Below, piece after piece: positions 63,952 to 64,000 of a DNA stretch of 64,000 nt. The stretch comes from 66-474 sp044464225. GTDB taxonomy: Bacteria > Pseudomonadota > Gammaproteobacteria > Xanthomonadales > Rhodanobacteraceae. The notes beneath the pieces are model-generated. The model was not told the DNA's origin. It worked only from the letters and a program-made list of their open reading frames with translations, and searched no databases. Both the position numbers and the translations under genes were made by a program. The stretch lies in assembly GCA_044464225.1 (NCBI GenBank), contig JBIQLN010000005.1, positions 96,399-160,398 on the forward strand, read 5' to 3'. How positions within the stretch are numbered: the stretch's first letter is position 1; every line of letters begins with the position of its first letter.

Positions 63952-64000
63952 CAACTTGGTCAAGCGGACCGGATAGTTCCTACAGTTTAGTGGACACCTT
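63946..64000 (+). repeat. attC site 4, incomplete at window edge
   Basis: Left core GCCTAAC (63946-63952) and inner TCAAGCGGACCGG are present; the remaining 28 bases do not show the matching right arm. Either the site is longer than the window or it is interrupted after 63973. Confidence 0.7.

Larger units (their letters stand above)
62284..64000 (+). mobile_element. Integron gene-cassette array lacking a nearby integrase (CALIN), partial
   Basis: Four cassettes read in one direction, separated by attC sites whose outer boxes are RYYYAAC and GTTRRRY and whose inner boxes (TCAAGCGG-type and CCGCTTA-type) pair. An entry core GTTAGTC lies at 62284-62290. Base composition is lower in GC than clpB. 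An integrase would be expected on the left, divergent, but clpB is there. The array continues past the window. Confidence 0.85.

Overview
The window looks like chromosomal DNA of a high-GC gammaproteobacterium in the Xanthomonadales (Lysobacterales), most plausibly Rhodanobacteraceae; the genus cannot be fixed from sequence reading alone. Support: rnpB followed by a dcw cluster without murD, the lpxC / DUF721 / M23 peptidase / secA block, pilRS, the N-terminal type of the FtsZ and MurE proteins, and integron attC sites of the kind common in this order.

1-18 kb: RNase P RNA, then a compact division and cell-wall (dcw) cluster on the + strand: mraZ, rsmH, ftsL, ftsI, murE, murF, mraY, ftsW, murG, murC, ddlB, ftsQ, ftsA, ftsZ. 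Most junctions are 4-bp ATGA overlaps. It starts at a clear sigma70-type promoter overlapped by MraZ boxes. A hairpin-rich 186-bp spacer separates ftsA from ftsZ. A strong hairpin follows ftsZ, then lpxC with its own leader.

18-29 kb: a DUF721 (DciA-like) gene and an M23 peptidase gene have overlapping divergent start codons; secA follows. Then come an FMN reductase, a LysE exporter with a divergent LysR regulator, the PilR/PilS two-component pair, tRNA-Thr(CGT) and a small basic histone-H1-like protein.

29-44 kb: a carbohydrate locus. A tightly overlapping minus-strand operon (glycosylasparaginase, CutC, FucP-type sugar transporter, fructokinase, AGE-family epimerase/isomerase) sits beside two GH92 alpha-mannosidases and a glucokinase. 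Together they suggest N-glycan or mannoside use: mannose is trimmed outside the cytoplasm, imported, isomerised to fructose and phosphorylated. An S9 peptidase follows.

44-62 kb: bamD divergent from rluD and pgeF, a YbbA/YbbP ABC transporter divergent from a TesA-like esterase, a PEP-CTERM protein behind a good sigma54 promoter match, an unusual flavodoxin-fold/UbiA prenyltransferase fusion, a trehalose operon (otsB, GH15 hydrolase, otsA), a PlsC acyltransferase, and clpB behind a sigma32-type promoter.

62-64 kb: a gene-cassette array. Three complete attC sites and the start of a fourth separate small cassettes (a membrane protein, a cassette with no clear gene, an unknown 115-aa protein, and a DUF4259-like protein). 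No integron integrase lies on the side where it would be expected, so this looks like an integrase-less attC cluster (CALIN), running off the right edge.
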